The notes under the pieces: generated by a model
The model's input: only the letters and a program-made list of their open reading frames with translations
The model's database searches: none
What the model was told of the DNA's origin: nothing
Assembly: GCA_030760725.1 (NCBI GenBank)
Contig: JASWHV010000008.1
Location: 53,233,671 to 53,297,670, forward strand
DNA: 64,000 bases
Origin: Neostapfia colusana
Lineage: Eukaryota > Streptophyta > Magnoliopsida > Poales > Poaceae
Direction: 5' to 3'
Part shown: piece after piece, positions 24,418-37,024 of the stretch
Numbering within the stretch: the stretch's first letter is position 1
Layout: the number at the start of each line of letters is the position of its first letter
Program-made: the position numbers and the translations under genes

Positions 24418-24658
24418 CTACCCGAGACAAAAAAACAAGCTCAATCCCGATCAAAACATTCATAACTTTTACATTTTCTTAGTTTTTTGTAGTTTCCTTA
24501 GTTTTCCTAGCTACTTCATAGTCCTTTGGTGCTTTGCCGGGAAAAGCATCCGGTTCTTCTCCATGAAAGAGAGAAGTTTATCCCATTCATCACCGGAACT
24601 TTGTTCAACGCCGAGTTTTCATCTAAGTTTTGAAGCCTACCATCAAGCTACACCAACA
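24418..24658 (+). repeat. Element C 5' LTR, second part
   Basis: Resumes C's LTR after A. It shares with A's LTR tail the GTTTTCCTAG/TGCTTTGCCGGGAAAAGCATCCG block and the CCAAGTTT/TCTAAGTTTTG segment, and ends CACCAACA. A primer-binding site TGGCGACTCCACTAGGG follows at 24663. Confidence 0.7.
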
Positions 24659-24754
24659 GAATTGGCGACTCCACTAGGGACAAAGTTTTGCTGATCAAGA
24701 TTCAAGAGCAACTCAATTATCGGCGCTGCTTAACACTGATCAACAAGAAAAGAG

Positions 24755-25100
24755 ATGGTTGAAGCATCAAGGAGGAAAGCCGACGGTTTGGTCGTCAATG
24801 CTAGCAATGTCATCAAAGTACAGCTACAAGATCTCACATAGGAGGACCGTGACACGATTCAAGAGGAGCTTGAGTGCAAGATCGAGCAAGAGAAGATGGC
24901 AAGACTCCAGAGCAAGCTGGCGAGCTTCTAAAAGACCAGAGGAGGCATAGTCCAGAAGGACGACATGGTGCAAGCCTCGACTCGTAAGGTAAACTCAATT
25001 TTCATGCTCATGGAAGTTGTTCACATGGTAGACGTGTCCGTTTCTAGCAAGTATGGTGCCGACTTCGAACGTCTTGCACGCACAATAACAGATGGATTAA
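24755..25100 (+). pseudogene. gag: Element C gag, N-terminal part
   Basis: Starts MVEASRRKADG at 24755 and aligns with A's gag start across the point where LTR H entered A. Stops are present (for example after VQLQDLT at about 24840). It is cut at 25100 by element B, whose ATTAA duplication (25096-25100; 37430-37434) marks the site. The gag continues at 37430. Confidence 0.7.
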
Positions 25101-28100
25101 TGTCACACCCGGTTTTTCTGAAGAAACAACCAAGTGAATATCACATGTATGCCAGGATCATTTTCTCATACATGTGATGACAAATAGTGAAGCATTATTT
25201 ATTACAAGCCAGGTGTCGAATATAAATAAGTCTTACATTTGTAAATGTCTCAATGGACAATAATAAGTTCATCACAAGTAAATAAACTAGCAGCGGAATA
25301 TTATTCTTGAGGGCTTCATCACAGGCGTTGCCCGGGGGTCTCCATGAACCTAGAAACCTTCTTCGGGTCCAAAGTCTTGGTCATTAACACCACCTCATTA
25401 TCTTGACCTGAACAGCAATATAAACCAACAAAATATGCAAGGTTGAGTACCAATGGTACTCAGCAAGTGTGGGAAAGTTATGTCATGCATGGCTGGAACA
25501 AGGAGAGGTTGAACTCATGGTTAAAGCACTATGCAATTAATTCCTATCACCTTAGCTTATTAAGCACCTACATTACTACACAGGTGAAATGGTCCCAATC
25601 TCCCATCCCTTCATCATAATCAAATAACCATAACCTCATTTCCGATGTTAAGCTCCCCACTTAACATCCACAACTTCCAAAACCATCAATCCTCTAATCA
25701 TGAATAAGTCCAAGCCGCTCTTGACCGTGAGCACGGCTGTCATGACAGTTTTGACTCTGCAGAGTTTGTACCACTGTACCCACATGTAGTGATTTCATCC
25801 CCCGTTGCCGGGTGGACTAAAAGAACCTCCATTATGCCAGTGGCTACGAACCACATTCACACTTCCCAGTTGTGTAGCCAGGAGATCACTACGAAGCCTT
25901 TACAAAGGGATTCCCGACGAGCGTGGGCACACTGAGGTTTCACCCCTAACAGCATACAAGAGGCTCCAACCCCGCTGCAGTGGCCCCCTCTTGAGCCTTT
26001 CGGTTCATATGGTAGTCCAGCTGACACCTACTCCCCGCACCATCCAACACACCCATACTACGCCGGGGATACACCTAATTAATTGGCCAAGCTGCCCCAT
26101 CTCAGCATGTGGTTGGCACGGTAAAGCCAGGTTACATGCTCCATGAACCGGTCCTTAGGATCCAGGCAAGTACTAAACACAAACCCGAGTCTCTTGCACC
26201 CAGCACACAACCAAAACATCCAACTTGCCTTGATCCCTACCTCTACATAACTCACAATATCTCATTCAAGAGTATGGTAAAATAAACTGATGATCTCATA
26301 TCCCAAATATCCCATTCTAAGCATGGCTAAGCATATGCATAATGACATGATAAAATAAATCCCAACCCAAGCTACAAGGAAACAAGGTAATGCAATTCTA
26401 GGGAAACTTCCTATCATGGGTTTCATATTTAAATTGACAATGCAAATAATTCTAGCTACACATCCTAGCATAGGATCAAAGTGGTCAAGGACACTTGCCT
26501 CCTTCCTGCTGCTCTTGAAATGGGTAGTCCTGATCTTGGAAAGGAATAACCTGCTCTTGAGCAGGTTCTACATCATACCATCACACATAGCAAAAGAAAA
26601 ATAACAACCCATAAGACATAGTTCACACTTCCACTTCATACAAACCACACATTCATATTTATGAAAGTCATTCACCATTATGTGTGTTGTGGTTACTCTA
26701 TGTGTGTTGATTTGTGGCTTGCATGCACTTTTAATCATGTGTATATGATTCCTACTTTTGTGTTCACATTTATACTTACATACTATATATATGAGTTTCC
26801 AATTTAAATAAACTCCTTATATTCAACTACTACACCTTTTTACTACCAAATAAGCATGAAAGGTATTTTCCTTCTCCATATGTGTCTTCATAATTTCTAC
26901 CAACCCTAAACTGAACTCTTTGGATTTTAGAAACTCCATTTATCATTTACTAGTTGCTATATTTTCAGATTTATTTTCTTATGCATAATGTGTACTTTAT
27001 TATGAAAATAGTAAGACACATCATCTAAACAGAATAGGTTCTGGTCCTAAATAATTTAATAACATATTTTGACCTTTGCCTCTGATGTAAAATATTTCAC
27101 AATTATTTTCCCTATTTTCTAGAACTATTCTTTACTTAAAAATGTGTCCCTAAATGTGAATAATAAATTAAACAGATTCAATTCAGCCCAAAATATGTTT
27201 TTATCTCACTCCAAAGTTTCCTAAATACTGAGAAAGTGTTTAATTTAATTTTGACAATATGTTTGTCTCACTTTTCAATTTTTAAACACTAGCCACATAT
27301 TCAATTTCCTAAATTAAATACTAAACAGGGCTAAAAGGTAAACTCACCCCACTACAGGGTCTATAATATTATTTTCAGAATTTCCAGGGGTATAGCTACA
27401 CTTATCAGAGGGGTTTTTCCTAATTTTTATTAAGTCCAGGGGCTAAAACTGATTTTTAAATGAATTTACATGATTTTCTGAAGTTCCAGGGGCTAGATCA
27501 GAAGTTTCTGGGGCTAGCTCTTATTTCCCGAGAACCCCAGGGGGTAGCACGTAAGATTTCCAGTCTTTATAACGCGGGGCTGACGTGGACCGTCCGATTT
27601 TAAACCGACGGCTGAGATTATAACGTCGAACCGGTACGCGGGGATTTAAACCCTACCGTGCGATTTAAAATAAACTTTCGGATCTTTGGGAATTCTTCCT
27701 AGAACTGTGATTTTATGGCATAGATCGGTAGAGGGGAGGTCGGGGATCTCACCTCGGGGGTTTTCTTGAGCTCGGAGATCCTGGAATGTGATCGGCAACG
27801 AGGTCCGAGGTGAAACCACGGCGAGGCTCGTCGGCGCTGTGTTTACACCACAAGTCACCGAGTTTTCTGCACCTGCAAGGTTCCCCGGAGGCGGTGGATC
27901 AAGACCAGCGAGTTAGATCAGAATTTCCGAGCTTAGATCAGCCAGAATTCGCCGAAGAAGTCTCGGTTCTCACCGGAGGAAAATCGGCGGATCGCGTGGG
28001 AAAAACAGAACGAGGTCGGGGTTTTTATAGACGGGGAAAGGCGGCGGGGTGGTTTAGATCAAGTCCGCATCGCCTACGAAAAGAATTCAGCGGGGATACG

Positions 28101-28414
28101 CAGAAATCCCGATCGGTTTTGATTCGGGTGAGAGGGAGTCCAGCGCGGCGCGAGGTAGAAGACGAGCTGGTGGGTCCCACCTATGAGCGGAAGGAAACAG
28201 CGCGCGCGGCTGCGGGCTGGCGCGGTTGCTGGGTGGGCCGGCTGGTGGGTTTCGGCCCACTGGCCGGTTTTTTTCTGTTTTCTCTTTTTCTTTTTCTATT
28301 TCTTTTCTGATTTGAGTTTAATTTGAATTCCAGTTTGAATTTGAATTTTTGCAAAACATGCAACACGTCCAAAAATTTTTAAATTCCCCTCTTAAATATT
28401 TTTGGGGTGTTACA
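25101..28414 (-). repeat. Element B 3' LTR
   Basis: 3314 bp, TGTCACACCC to GGTGTTACA on plus. Compared with 34224-37429 it keeps a block of about 200 bp lost there (about 25670-25890) but lacks about 88 bp of GC-rich sequence present at 36581-36668. The hairpin GAGTAC-CAATG-GTACTC lies at 25445-25461 and a minus-strand TATAAAAA at 28022-28029. Confidence 0.93.
25445..25461 (-). other. LTR hairpin (B 3' LTR)
   Basis: GAGTAC-CAATG-GTACTC, 344 bp from the outer LTR end. Same structure and position as in the other Tekay-like LTRs and in H. Confidence 0.75.
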
Positions 28415-28428
28415 GCTCTACCCCCCTT
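28415..28428 (-). other. Element B polypurine tract
   Basis: On minus, AAGGGGGGTAGAGC lies directly before the LTR start TGTAACACC. The identical motif precedes F's 3' LTR at 62560-62573. Confidence 0.85.
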
Positions 28429-28459
28429 AAAAGAAATCTCGTCCTCGAGATTGGTGGTT

Positions 28460-29640
28460 CTAAGAAAACAATTCCGGAAATTGTGCCTTGAGCTCATCTT
28501 CCCGCTCCCAGGTGGCTTCCTCTTCTGAGTGATGATTCCACTGTACCTTGCACATCCGGATTCTTTTATTTCTGGTGAGGCGTTTCATTGTCTCCGAAAT
28601 CTTGTATGGTTGCTCGGCATAAGACAAATCCTCAGCTACGTTCACTTCATTCATGGGTAACACCTCTTCAGGCGTCCTCAGGCATTTCTTGAGTTGTGAC
28701 ACATGGAATACATCGTGCACATCTGATAGACGAGCCGGTAATTCTAGTTGATACGCCACTTCTCCTTTCCTCTCCAAAACTTGAAAGGGTCCGATGTATC
28801 GAGGTGACAACTTCCCTTTCACCTTGAACCGACGAAGTCCTCTGATAGGGGACACCTTGAGATAAACATAGTCTCCCACGTTGAAAACGAGCTCTCTTCT
28901 TCGTACATCAGCATAACTCTTTTGGCGTGTCTGTGCTATCCTCAAATTGTTGCGAATTTCCCTTACCTTCGCCTCGGCTTCTTGTAGTACTTCTGGACCA
29001 AACACTTTACTTTCCCCCGTTTGGTTCCAAAATAGGGGAGTTCTGCACTTCCTCCCGTACAAGGCTTCAAACGGTGACATCTTCATACTAGCTTGATAGC
29101 TGTTGTTATAGGAAAACTCCGCATACGGTAAGTTCTTGTCCCAACTCCTATTGTTTTTGAGTGCACATGCCCTTAGCATATCTTCAAGGATCTGATTGGT
29201 TCTTTCCGTCTGCCCATCAGTTTGGGGATGATAGGCAGAACTAAAGTTCAGATGGGTTCCCATGGTTTCGTGCAACTTCTGCCAGAACCTTGAGGTGAAC
29301 TGTGTCCCTCGATCCGACACAATCTTCTTTAGCACTCCATGGTAACACACGATCCTTGACATGTACAACTCTGCCAATTTGGATCCACTGTAGCTTTCTT
29401 TCACGGGGATGAAATGAGCTACCTTAGTTAGCCTATCAATGATGACCCATATCGAATCATACCCTGATTGGGTCCTAGGCAATCCCACGATGAAATCCAT
29501 GCTGATTTCTTCCCATTCCATTCAGGCACTTTGAGTGGTTGCAATAATCCCGCGGGTCGTTGATGTTCTACTTTCACCAACTGACATGTGTCACATAGAG
29601 CAACATGTTCCGCGACATCTCGCTTCAGCCATACCACCAA
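28460..29640 (-). pseudogene. Element B integrase with C-terminal chromodomain
   Basis: The N-terminal part (29428-29640) has the CDTC of the HHCC finger, then loses frame by one base near 29516. The core and tail are one open frame (28460-29521, 353 codons): MDFIVGLPRTQ (first Asp), VSDRGTQF (second Asp) and HPQTDGQTERTNQ (Glu). The tail has a conserved PRYIGPFQVLERKGEVAYQLELP segment and ends in a chromodomain (about residues 300-350: YKISETMKRL, KVQWNHHSEEEATWERED). The chromodomain keeps the Trp of KVQW but has His where HP1's third cage aromatic would be. Chromodomains steer integration to heterochromatin in several chromoviruses (established). Confidence 0.9.
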
Positions 29641-31291
29641 TACCTGCTCTTGAGGTCCTGGTACATCTTCTTACTCCCAGGATGAGTGGAATAGTCGGAA
29701 TCGTGAGCCTCCTTCAAAATCAATTCACGGATATCCTTTACTTCAGGCACACAGATCCTTTTCCCGTGCCACACCGTACCTTGTTCATCCTCTCTGAAAC
29801 CAGGAGCTTTATTTTCCTTGATGAGTTGCCTGATTTCTTGTATCTTCTCATCATTCTTTTGACCCTCGCGTATGTCTCGCTCTAGTGTGGAGTCCACTTC
29901 CATGGCGATGGCTTCACCACTATTTACTAGACATAGATTGAGCCTTATAACCTCGTCCTTCAATTCTGCAGGCATGTCCTTCAAGCTCAACTTATCGACC
30001 TGCACTTTCCGACTCAAAGCATCGGCCACGACGTTTGCCTTCCCAGGATGATAGTTGATGCCCACATCAAAGTCATTGATTATCTCTAACCATCTCCTTT
30101 GTCTGAGGTTGAGATCTGTCTGTGTGAAAATGTACTTCAAACTCTTATGATCCGTATATATCTCTGTCCTCTTCCCCATCAAATAGTGCCGCCAAATTTT
30201 CAACGCGTGTACCACTGCGGCTAGTTCTAGATCATGTGTAGGATAGTTCTTCTCGTGCTTCTGAAGCTGCCGGGATGCATATGCCACGACATGCCCTTCT
30301 TGCATGAGAACACATCCCAACCCGTTTCCAGAGGCATCGCAGTACACCGTAAAGTTCTTCTGCATATCTGGCATAACGAGCACTGGGGCTGTTGTCAATC
30401 TTTCAACTCCTGAAAACTCGTCTCGCACTGCGGCGTCCATGTGAATGTGATTCCCTTCTCCAACAGTTTGGTGAGAGGTCTCGAGATCTTAGAGAATCCC
30501 TCAATAAACCGTCGATAGTATCCAGCCAATCCCAAAAAGCTTCGAACTTCCCCGACATTTTCAGGTGTCTTCCACTTCTGTATATCCTCGATTTTGGCGG
30601 GATCTACGGAGATTCCTCCCTCCGAGATTATGTGTCCTAAGAACGGAACTCTCTTCAGCCAAAACTCACACTTGCTCAATTTGGCATATAGTTGGTGTTC
30701 TCTTAGCCTCTGCAACACCAACCTTAGATGTTTCTCATGTTCTTCTTCATCTTTGGAGAAGACGAGAATGTCATCTATGAAAACCACCACAAATTTGTCC
30801 AGATATTCCATGAATACCTTGTTCATGAGATACATGAAGTATGCCGGGGCATTAGTTAGCCCGAAAGGCATGACAGTGTATTCATACAGTCCGTACCGAG
30901 ATACGAAAGCTGTCTTGGGAATATTAGATTGCCTTATCTTGAGTTGGTGGTATCCCGACCTGAGATCAATTTTCGAGAACACGCAAGCTCCCCTCAACTG
31001 ATCAAACAAGTCTTCAATGCGGGGTAATGGATACTTGTTCTTGATGGTTACCTCATTCAAGGCACGGTAATCCATGCATAACCTTTGGGCTCCGTCCTTC
31101 TTGGGCACAAATATCACCGGAGCTCCCCAAGGTGAGGAACTAGGGCGAATATACCCCTTCTCCGTCAGTTCTCTTAAATGATCCTTGAGTTCTTCCAGCT
31201 GCTTGGAGTCCATCCGATAAGGTCTTTTGTAAATCGGGGCTGTTCCAGGTACTAGCTCAATTGCGAATTCCACTTCACGATCGGGAGGCAT
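29625..31291 (-). pseudogene. Element B reverse transcriptase and RNase H
   Basis: RT frame 30395-31291 carries PVIFVPKKDG, MDYRALNEVTIKNKYPLPRIEDL, FSKIDLRSGYHQL and the active site FIDDILVFS. At about 30400 a 4-base loss relative to F shifts the frame; RNase H follows at 29625-30440 with YCDASGNGLGCVLMQ, DLELAAVVHALKIWRHYL and TDHKSLKYIF, then ALSRK. A further one-base loss near 29625 separates it from integrase. It would be active apart from the shifts. Confidence 0.9.
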
Positions 31292-32922
31292 ACCTGGAAC
31301 TCTTCCGGAAAAACATCTGGATATTCCCTGATGGTCCTGATCTCCTCCACTTTCACCTCAACTTGATTCAATTTAATGTCCCTCCTAGGCTCGTGTATTG
31401 TTATGAACTTTACTCTGGTGCCATTAGGGTGAGTTAGTTCAACCGTTCTGGTCGAACAATGGATGATTCCTTTATGTTTTGTCAACCAATCCATACCCAA
31501 AATAATATCTATCCCTTGTGAATCTATCACTATGAGGTTAGCAGTAAATACTACCCCATTAATGTCTAGGTTCACTTTGGGACACACTTGTCTTGTCCTT
31601 ATTTCTCCCCCGGGAGAGTTTACAGCTAGCATATGGTTCATTTGTGTTGTTGCTAGGTCATGCTTCTTAACAAACCCTTGAGCAATGAACGAGTGGGTAG
31701 CACCAGAATCAAACAACAGGGTTGCAAGGTGTAAATTGGCAGGAAACTTACCAACTACCACGTCGGGTGCCTCTTGCGCTTCCTCCATAGTGACGTGGTT
31801 CACCCGTCCTCGCATCACATTCTGCTGTTGTGGCTGCGCGGGCTTCTTCTTTGGGCACTTATGGGCGTAGTGCCCCACTTCGCCGCAGCTAAAACATTGC
31901 ACCCCAACCTTAGGTGCCTGGCCTTTGTTGTCTTGGGGCTGGTTTGGGGGTCCTTGCACTGCTGGTCGAGGTGGATATGCGGGGCGAGGCTGCTGTACAA
32001 ACTGACGTTGCGGCTGTGCTGGTGCTGCCGGAGGCCTGTAGTTCGGGTTGTACCCTCTTGGTGCTGAGTAGGGTACTGCAGCACAGTTCGTCTGCCCTGC
32101 TGGTTGCTGCATCAGACGGGGGCGGGTGTTGCTACCCGAGGCTTGATGTGACCAACCGGCCTTCCTCTTATTCTCATTTTCCAAGGCCTTTAGCTTCCTT
32201 TCTACCACAAATGCTCTGTCCACCATCTTTTGGAAGCTTTCATACTCATTTGAGGACATTGCACACTGCATCTCCGCGGTAAGTCCTTCCACGAAATAAT
32301 CTTGTTTCTGCTCATCAGTCTCTATGTCTCGTGGGGCATAACGGGATAGTTGAGTAAATTTAGTGAGGTATTCCCTCACAGTCATGTTAACTTGCTGCAA
32401 CCCCCAAAACTCCTTCCTCTTGTTTTTGAGTTCACCTCTTGGGATGTAATGGTTGCAGAAACTACGCTTGAACTCTTCCCAAGTGATGTTCTCAGGGTCA
32501 TGATGGGCGGCCACGTAGGCGGTCCACCAATCAGCAGTAGGTCCATGCAATTGATGAGAGGCAAACAGCACCCTCTCATACCCTTGGCACTGTATGATCC
32601 TCATCTTACTTTCAATGGTCTTCAGCCAATCATCTGCCTCCAGAGGTTCAGCAGCACTTGCGAACTTTGGAGGTTGAGTTCCTAGAAACTCACTCAACCT
32701 TGGTTGGCGTGGTGCAGCTTGTGGAGGTGGAACTTGATGCAAGTTGGCCACCACTTGAGTCAAGTTCTGGATGAGCTGATTTTGATTCTCCAGCATTTGG
32801 TGGAGGGGATCAACTTCTTCACGGTGACCACCCCGGTCCTGGCCTCCAGAAAGATGAGGGTTGCATGCCTCATCGTTGTTGTTGGCAGGGTTGGCAGCAC
32901 GTCCTTTTCCTCTTCCGGCCAG
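31252..32922 (-). pseudogene. gag: Element B gag-protease with lost start codon
   Basis: The frame aligns with F's gag from AGRGKGR onward, but F's ATG is CTG here (32920-32922). Next in-frame Met: 32796. It has the gag core (WWTAYVAAHHDPENITWEEF), the CCHC knuckle CFSCGEVGHYAHKC (intact) and protease FDSGATHSFIAQGF. A one-base loss near 31300 relative to F shifts the frame before RT, and the frame ends at 31252. Gag packages the RNA; protease cuts the polyprotein. Confidence 0.88.
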
Positions 32923-32934
32923 CTGGCAGAATCA

Positions 32935-33226
32935 ACCAATGTTAATTTGAAAGCAATTAGTATCATCTTACTACTTTCATTTGTTTGTACTTTGAAGTGT
33001 TGAGGCTTTGTTATACTTCTCTAAGGGTTCACTTCTCACACAAAAATAAACGCAATATTATTTCATGTGTGTTCACACACCAAAGCAAAGCAATCTAAAG
33101 ACGAGGCTGTGGACAATTGCTCATGGCTTCCACAACTCACGTCACACACCAAGCATTAAGACACCATTAACTTAACTTAACGACTCGACTATGCGACATC
33201 TTGCTAGCTAAGGGAAGGATTCTACA
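32935..33226 (-). other. Spacer between the extra gene and gag in B
   Basis: About 300 bp without a frame, matching F's 57745-58063. I see no clear splice or ribosome re-entry signal. Confidence 0.5.
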
Positions 33227-34006
33227 CTACTCGTTTTCTTGAGCAGGCTCCTCGGGATCTTCCTCATCATTTCGGCTTCCTTCTGACTCTGCTTTGGGTG
33301 GGGAGGCTGTTGGTGGAGAAGTGCGACGACGCCTAATCGCCCGGCGATCTGGGGAGTTAGGAGTCCATGTATCATTCGTGGTGACACATAGTTCATTCCC
33401 ATCTCCTCTTTCTCTCGCCCTTAAGCAGGCTCACAGCAATGCCTCCGTTTCCTTCAGGGTGTCCCGAACATCCTGAAGCTCTTGCTGACACTCTTGCAGT
33501 CGAGTGCTGAGCATAGAAGCATCCTCCAAGCACAAGTCCATGTGCTCATGGGAAGTCCCCTGCTGCACCGGCGGGTACTTGTACTCCGTGGTACCACTCT
33601 CACGTTGGAGGACATACATGTACTCGGTTTTGTCCAAGTGGCGACGATAGATGTGACTCTAGCAGGTGATGGCCTCTCAGGTGACATCTTTCTCCGCATC
33701 GACCTGTGTCGCTCGACAAGTTGGAGAGTGGTGAATCTTAAGCAGCTGATTTTCGTGTATAATCCTCATCTCTGAGCTCCATTCTTCCCTCTTCTCACGG
33801 ATGGTCCTGGTGGAGTTATAGTGGGTGATTAGCTTGCCTGTGTTGCCGGCGGCTTCGAGCATACGCCGAAGACGGCGCAATAAGCCTCCTACTGCCAATC
33901 CGTAGGAAAGGTACGTCACCGGACGACTCTCCTCTCTCTCGGCAAGGGCAACTACGGGAACTCTCCCTCCTGTGGACTTGCGAGCGGTGCGAATCATGCG
34001 AACCAT
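33227..34006 (-). pseudogene. Element B extra gene with histone-H3-like N-terminus
   Basis: Collinear with F's 56974-57744 without indels: 259 codons to a TAG at 33227-33229, three codons longer than F. Two in-frame stops interrupt it: a TGA where F has Trp after AEKDVT (about 33677), and a TGA where F has Arg (about 33431). The start MVRMIRTARKSTGGRVPVVALA is identical in protein to F's, though at least three codons there differ silently (ATT/ATC, GCT/GCC, ACA/ACC). That points to past protein-level selection. Function unknown; see F's copy. Confidence 0.8.
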
Positions 34007-34206
34007 CTAAAACAAAAAGAATTTAAAATTAGGTTAGATAAACTCTCAAACAAAAATCCTATTTTGAATGAAAGTTGGGGTAAGATGAAGAAAGTGACTC
34101 ATTAAATAACACTTTTCAACACACACCTTAAAAAATAGTTTTTAAGAAAGTAGGGCCCTTAAATACGTCCATTTCTACCTAGGTCCACGTTCCTACGGGC
34201 AACCTT

Positions 34207-34219
34207 GGCTCTGATACCA
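34207..34219 (-). other. Element B primer-binding site (tRNA-iMet)
   Basis: On minus TGGTATCAGAGCC, four bases after the LTR end (...GTGTGACAGAAG). Confidence 0.93.
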
Positions 34220-34568
34220 CTTCTGTCACACCCGGTTTTTCCGAAGAAACAACCAAGTGAATATCACATGTATGCCAGGATCATTTTCTCATATATGTGA
34301 TGACAAATAGTGAAGCATCATTTATTACAAGCCAGGTGTCGAATATAAATAAGTCTTACATTTGTAAATGTCTCAATGGACAATAATAAGTTCATCACAA
34401 GTAAATAAACTAGCAGCGGAATATTATTCTTGAGGGCTTCATCACAGGCGTTGCCCGGGGGTCTCCATGAACCTAGAAACCTTCTTCGGGTCCAAAGTCT
34501 TGGTCATTATACACCACCTCATTATCTTGACCTGAGCAGCAATATAAACCAACAAAATATGCAAGGTT

Positions 34569-34585
34569 GAGTACCAATGGTACTC
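34569..34585 (-). other. LTR hairpin (B 5' LTR)
   Basis: GAGTAC-CAATG-GTACTC, 345 bp from the inner LTR end. Confidence 0.75.
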
Positions 34586-37016
34586 AGCAAGTGTGGGAAA
34601 GTTATGTCATGCATGGCTGGAACAAGAAGAGGTTGAACTCATGGTTAAAGCACTATGCAATTAATTCCTATCACCTTAGCTTATTAAGCACCTACATTAC
34701 TACACAGGTGAAATGGTCCCAATCTCCCATCCCTTCATCATAATCAAATAACCATAACCTCATTTCCGATGTTAAGCTCCCCGCTTAACATCACTACGAA
34801 GCCTTTACAAAGGGATTCCCGACGAGCGTGGGCCCACTGAGGTTTCACCCCTAACAGCATACAAGAGGCTCCAACCCCGCTGCAGTGGCTCCCTGTTGAG
34901 CCTTGCGGTTCATATGGTAGTCCAGCTGACACCTACTCCCCGCACCATCCAACACACCCATACTACGCCAGGGATACACCTAATTAATTGCCCAAGCTGC
35001 CCCATCTCAGCATGTGGTTGGCACGGTAAAGCCAGGTTACATGCTCCATGAACCGGTCCTTAGGATCCAGGCAAGTACTAAACACAAACCCGAGTCTCGT
35101 GCACCCAGCACACAACCAAAAAATCCAACTTGCCTTGATCCCTACCTCTACATAACTCACAATATGTCATTCAAGAGTATGGTAAAATAAACTGATGATC
35201 TCATATCCCAAATATCCCATTCTAAGCATGGCTAAGCATATGCATAATGACATGATAAAATAAATCCCAACCCAAGCTACAAGGAAACATGGTAATGCAA
35301 TTCTAGGGAAACTTCCTATCATGGGTTTCATATTTAAATTGACAATGCAAATAATTCTAGCTACACATCCTAGCATAGGATCAAAGTGGTCAAAGACACT
35401 TGCCTCCTTCTTGCTGCTCTTGAAATGGGTAGTCCTGATCTTGGAAAGGAATAACTTGCTCTTGAGCAGGTTCTACATCATACCATCACACATAGCAAAA
35501 GAAAAATAACAACCCATAAGACATAGTTCACACTTCCACTTCATACAAACCACACATTCATATTTATGAAAGTCATTCACCATTATGTGTGTTGTGGTTA
35601 CTCTATGTGTGTTGATTTGTGGCTTGCATGCACTTTTAATCATGTGTATATGATTCCTACTTTTGTGTTCACATTTATACTTACATACTATATATATGAC
35701 TTTCCAATTTAAATAAATTCCTTATATTCAACTACTACACCTTTTTACTACCAAATAAGCATGAAAGGTATTATCCTTCTCCATATGTGTCTTCATAATT
35801 TCTACCAACCCTAAACTGAACTCTTTGGATTTTAGAAACTCCATTTATCATTTACTAGTTGCTATATTTTCAGATTTATTTTCTTATACATAAATGTGTA
35901 CTTTATTATGAAAATAGTAAGACACATCATCTAAACAGAATAGGTTCTGGTCCTAAAAAATTTAATAACATATTTTGACCTTTGCCTCTGATGTAAAATA
36001 TTTCACAATTATTTTCCCTATTTTCTAGAACTATTCTTTACTTAAAAATGTGTCCCTAAATGTGAATAATAAATTAAACAGATTCAATTCAGCCCAAAAT
36101 ATGTTTTTATCTCACTCCAAAGTTTCCTAAATACTGAGAAAGTCTTTAATTTAATTTTGACAATATGTTTGTCTCACTTTTTAATTTTTAAACACTAGCC
36201 ACATATTCAATTTCCTAAATTAAATACTAAACAGGGCTAGAAGGTAAACTCACCCCACTACAGGGTCTATAATATTATTTTCAGAATTTCCAGGGGTATA
36301 GCTACACTTATCAGAGGGGTTTTTCTTAATTTTTATTAAGTCCAGGGGCTAAAACTGATTTTTAAATGAATTTACATGATTTTCTGAAGTTCCAGGGGCT
36401 AGATCAGAAGTTTCCGGGGCTAGCTCTTATTTCCCGAGAACCCCACGGGGTAGCACGTAAGATTTCCAGTCTTTATAACGCGGGACTGACGTGGACCGTC
36501 CAATTTTAAACCGACGGCTGAGATTATAACGTCGAACTGGTACGCGGGGATTTAAACCCTACCGTGCGATTTAAAATAAACGGCACACAAGCGGCCACGT
36601 CACTCTGATCGAGCGCGGGCGGCGCTGCCGGCGGCGCACGGCGGCGGAAAGCGGCGATCTCGCCGGAAACTTTCGGATCTTCGGGAATTCTTCCTAGAAC
36701 TGTGATTTTATGGCATAGATCGGTAGAGGGGAGGTCAGGGATCTCACCTCGGGGGTTTTCTTGAGCTCCGAGGTCCTGGAAAGTGATCGGCAACGAGGTC
36801 CGAGGTGAAACCACGGCGAGGCTCGTCGGCGCTGTGTTTACACCGCAAGTCACCGAGTTTTCTGCACCTGCAAGGTTCCCCGGAGGCGGTGGATCAAGAC
36901 CAGCGAGTTAGATCGGAATTTCCGAGCTTAGATCGGCCAGAATTCGCCGGAGAAGTCTCGGTTCTCACCGGAGGAAAATCGGCGGATCGCGTGGGAAAAA
37001 CAGAACGAGGCTGGGG

Positions 37017-37024
37017 TTTTTATA
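37017..37024 (-). promoter_or_regulatory. TATA box of element B 5' LTR
   Basis: On minus CGTCTATAAAAACC. The corresponding place in F is GGCTATATAAACACC (53718-53726). Transcription would start about 30 bp downstream. Confidence 0.6.

Noticed and set aside
25805..26146. 113-codon frame antisense to the element in Tekay-like LTRs, also at 55712-56053 and shortened at 50315
   Set aside because: The copies share it because the LTRs are recent relatives; G's copy is broken, there is no start context and no domain.
27810..28310. 166-codon frame over the LTR promoter region, also at 36805-37305
   Set aside because: Antisense to B's U3 and leader, low-complexity end (Phe/Leu run), not kept in G.
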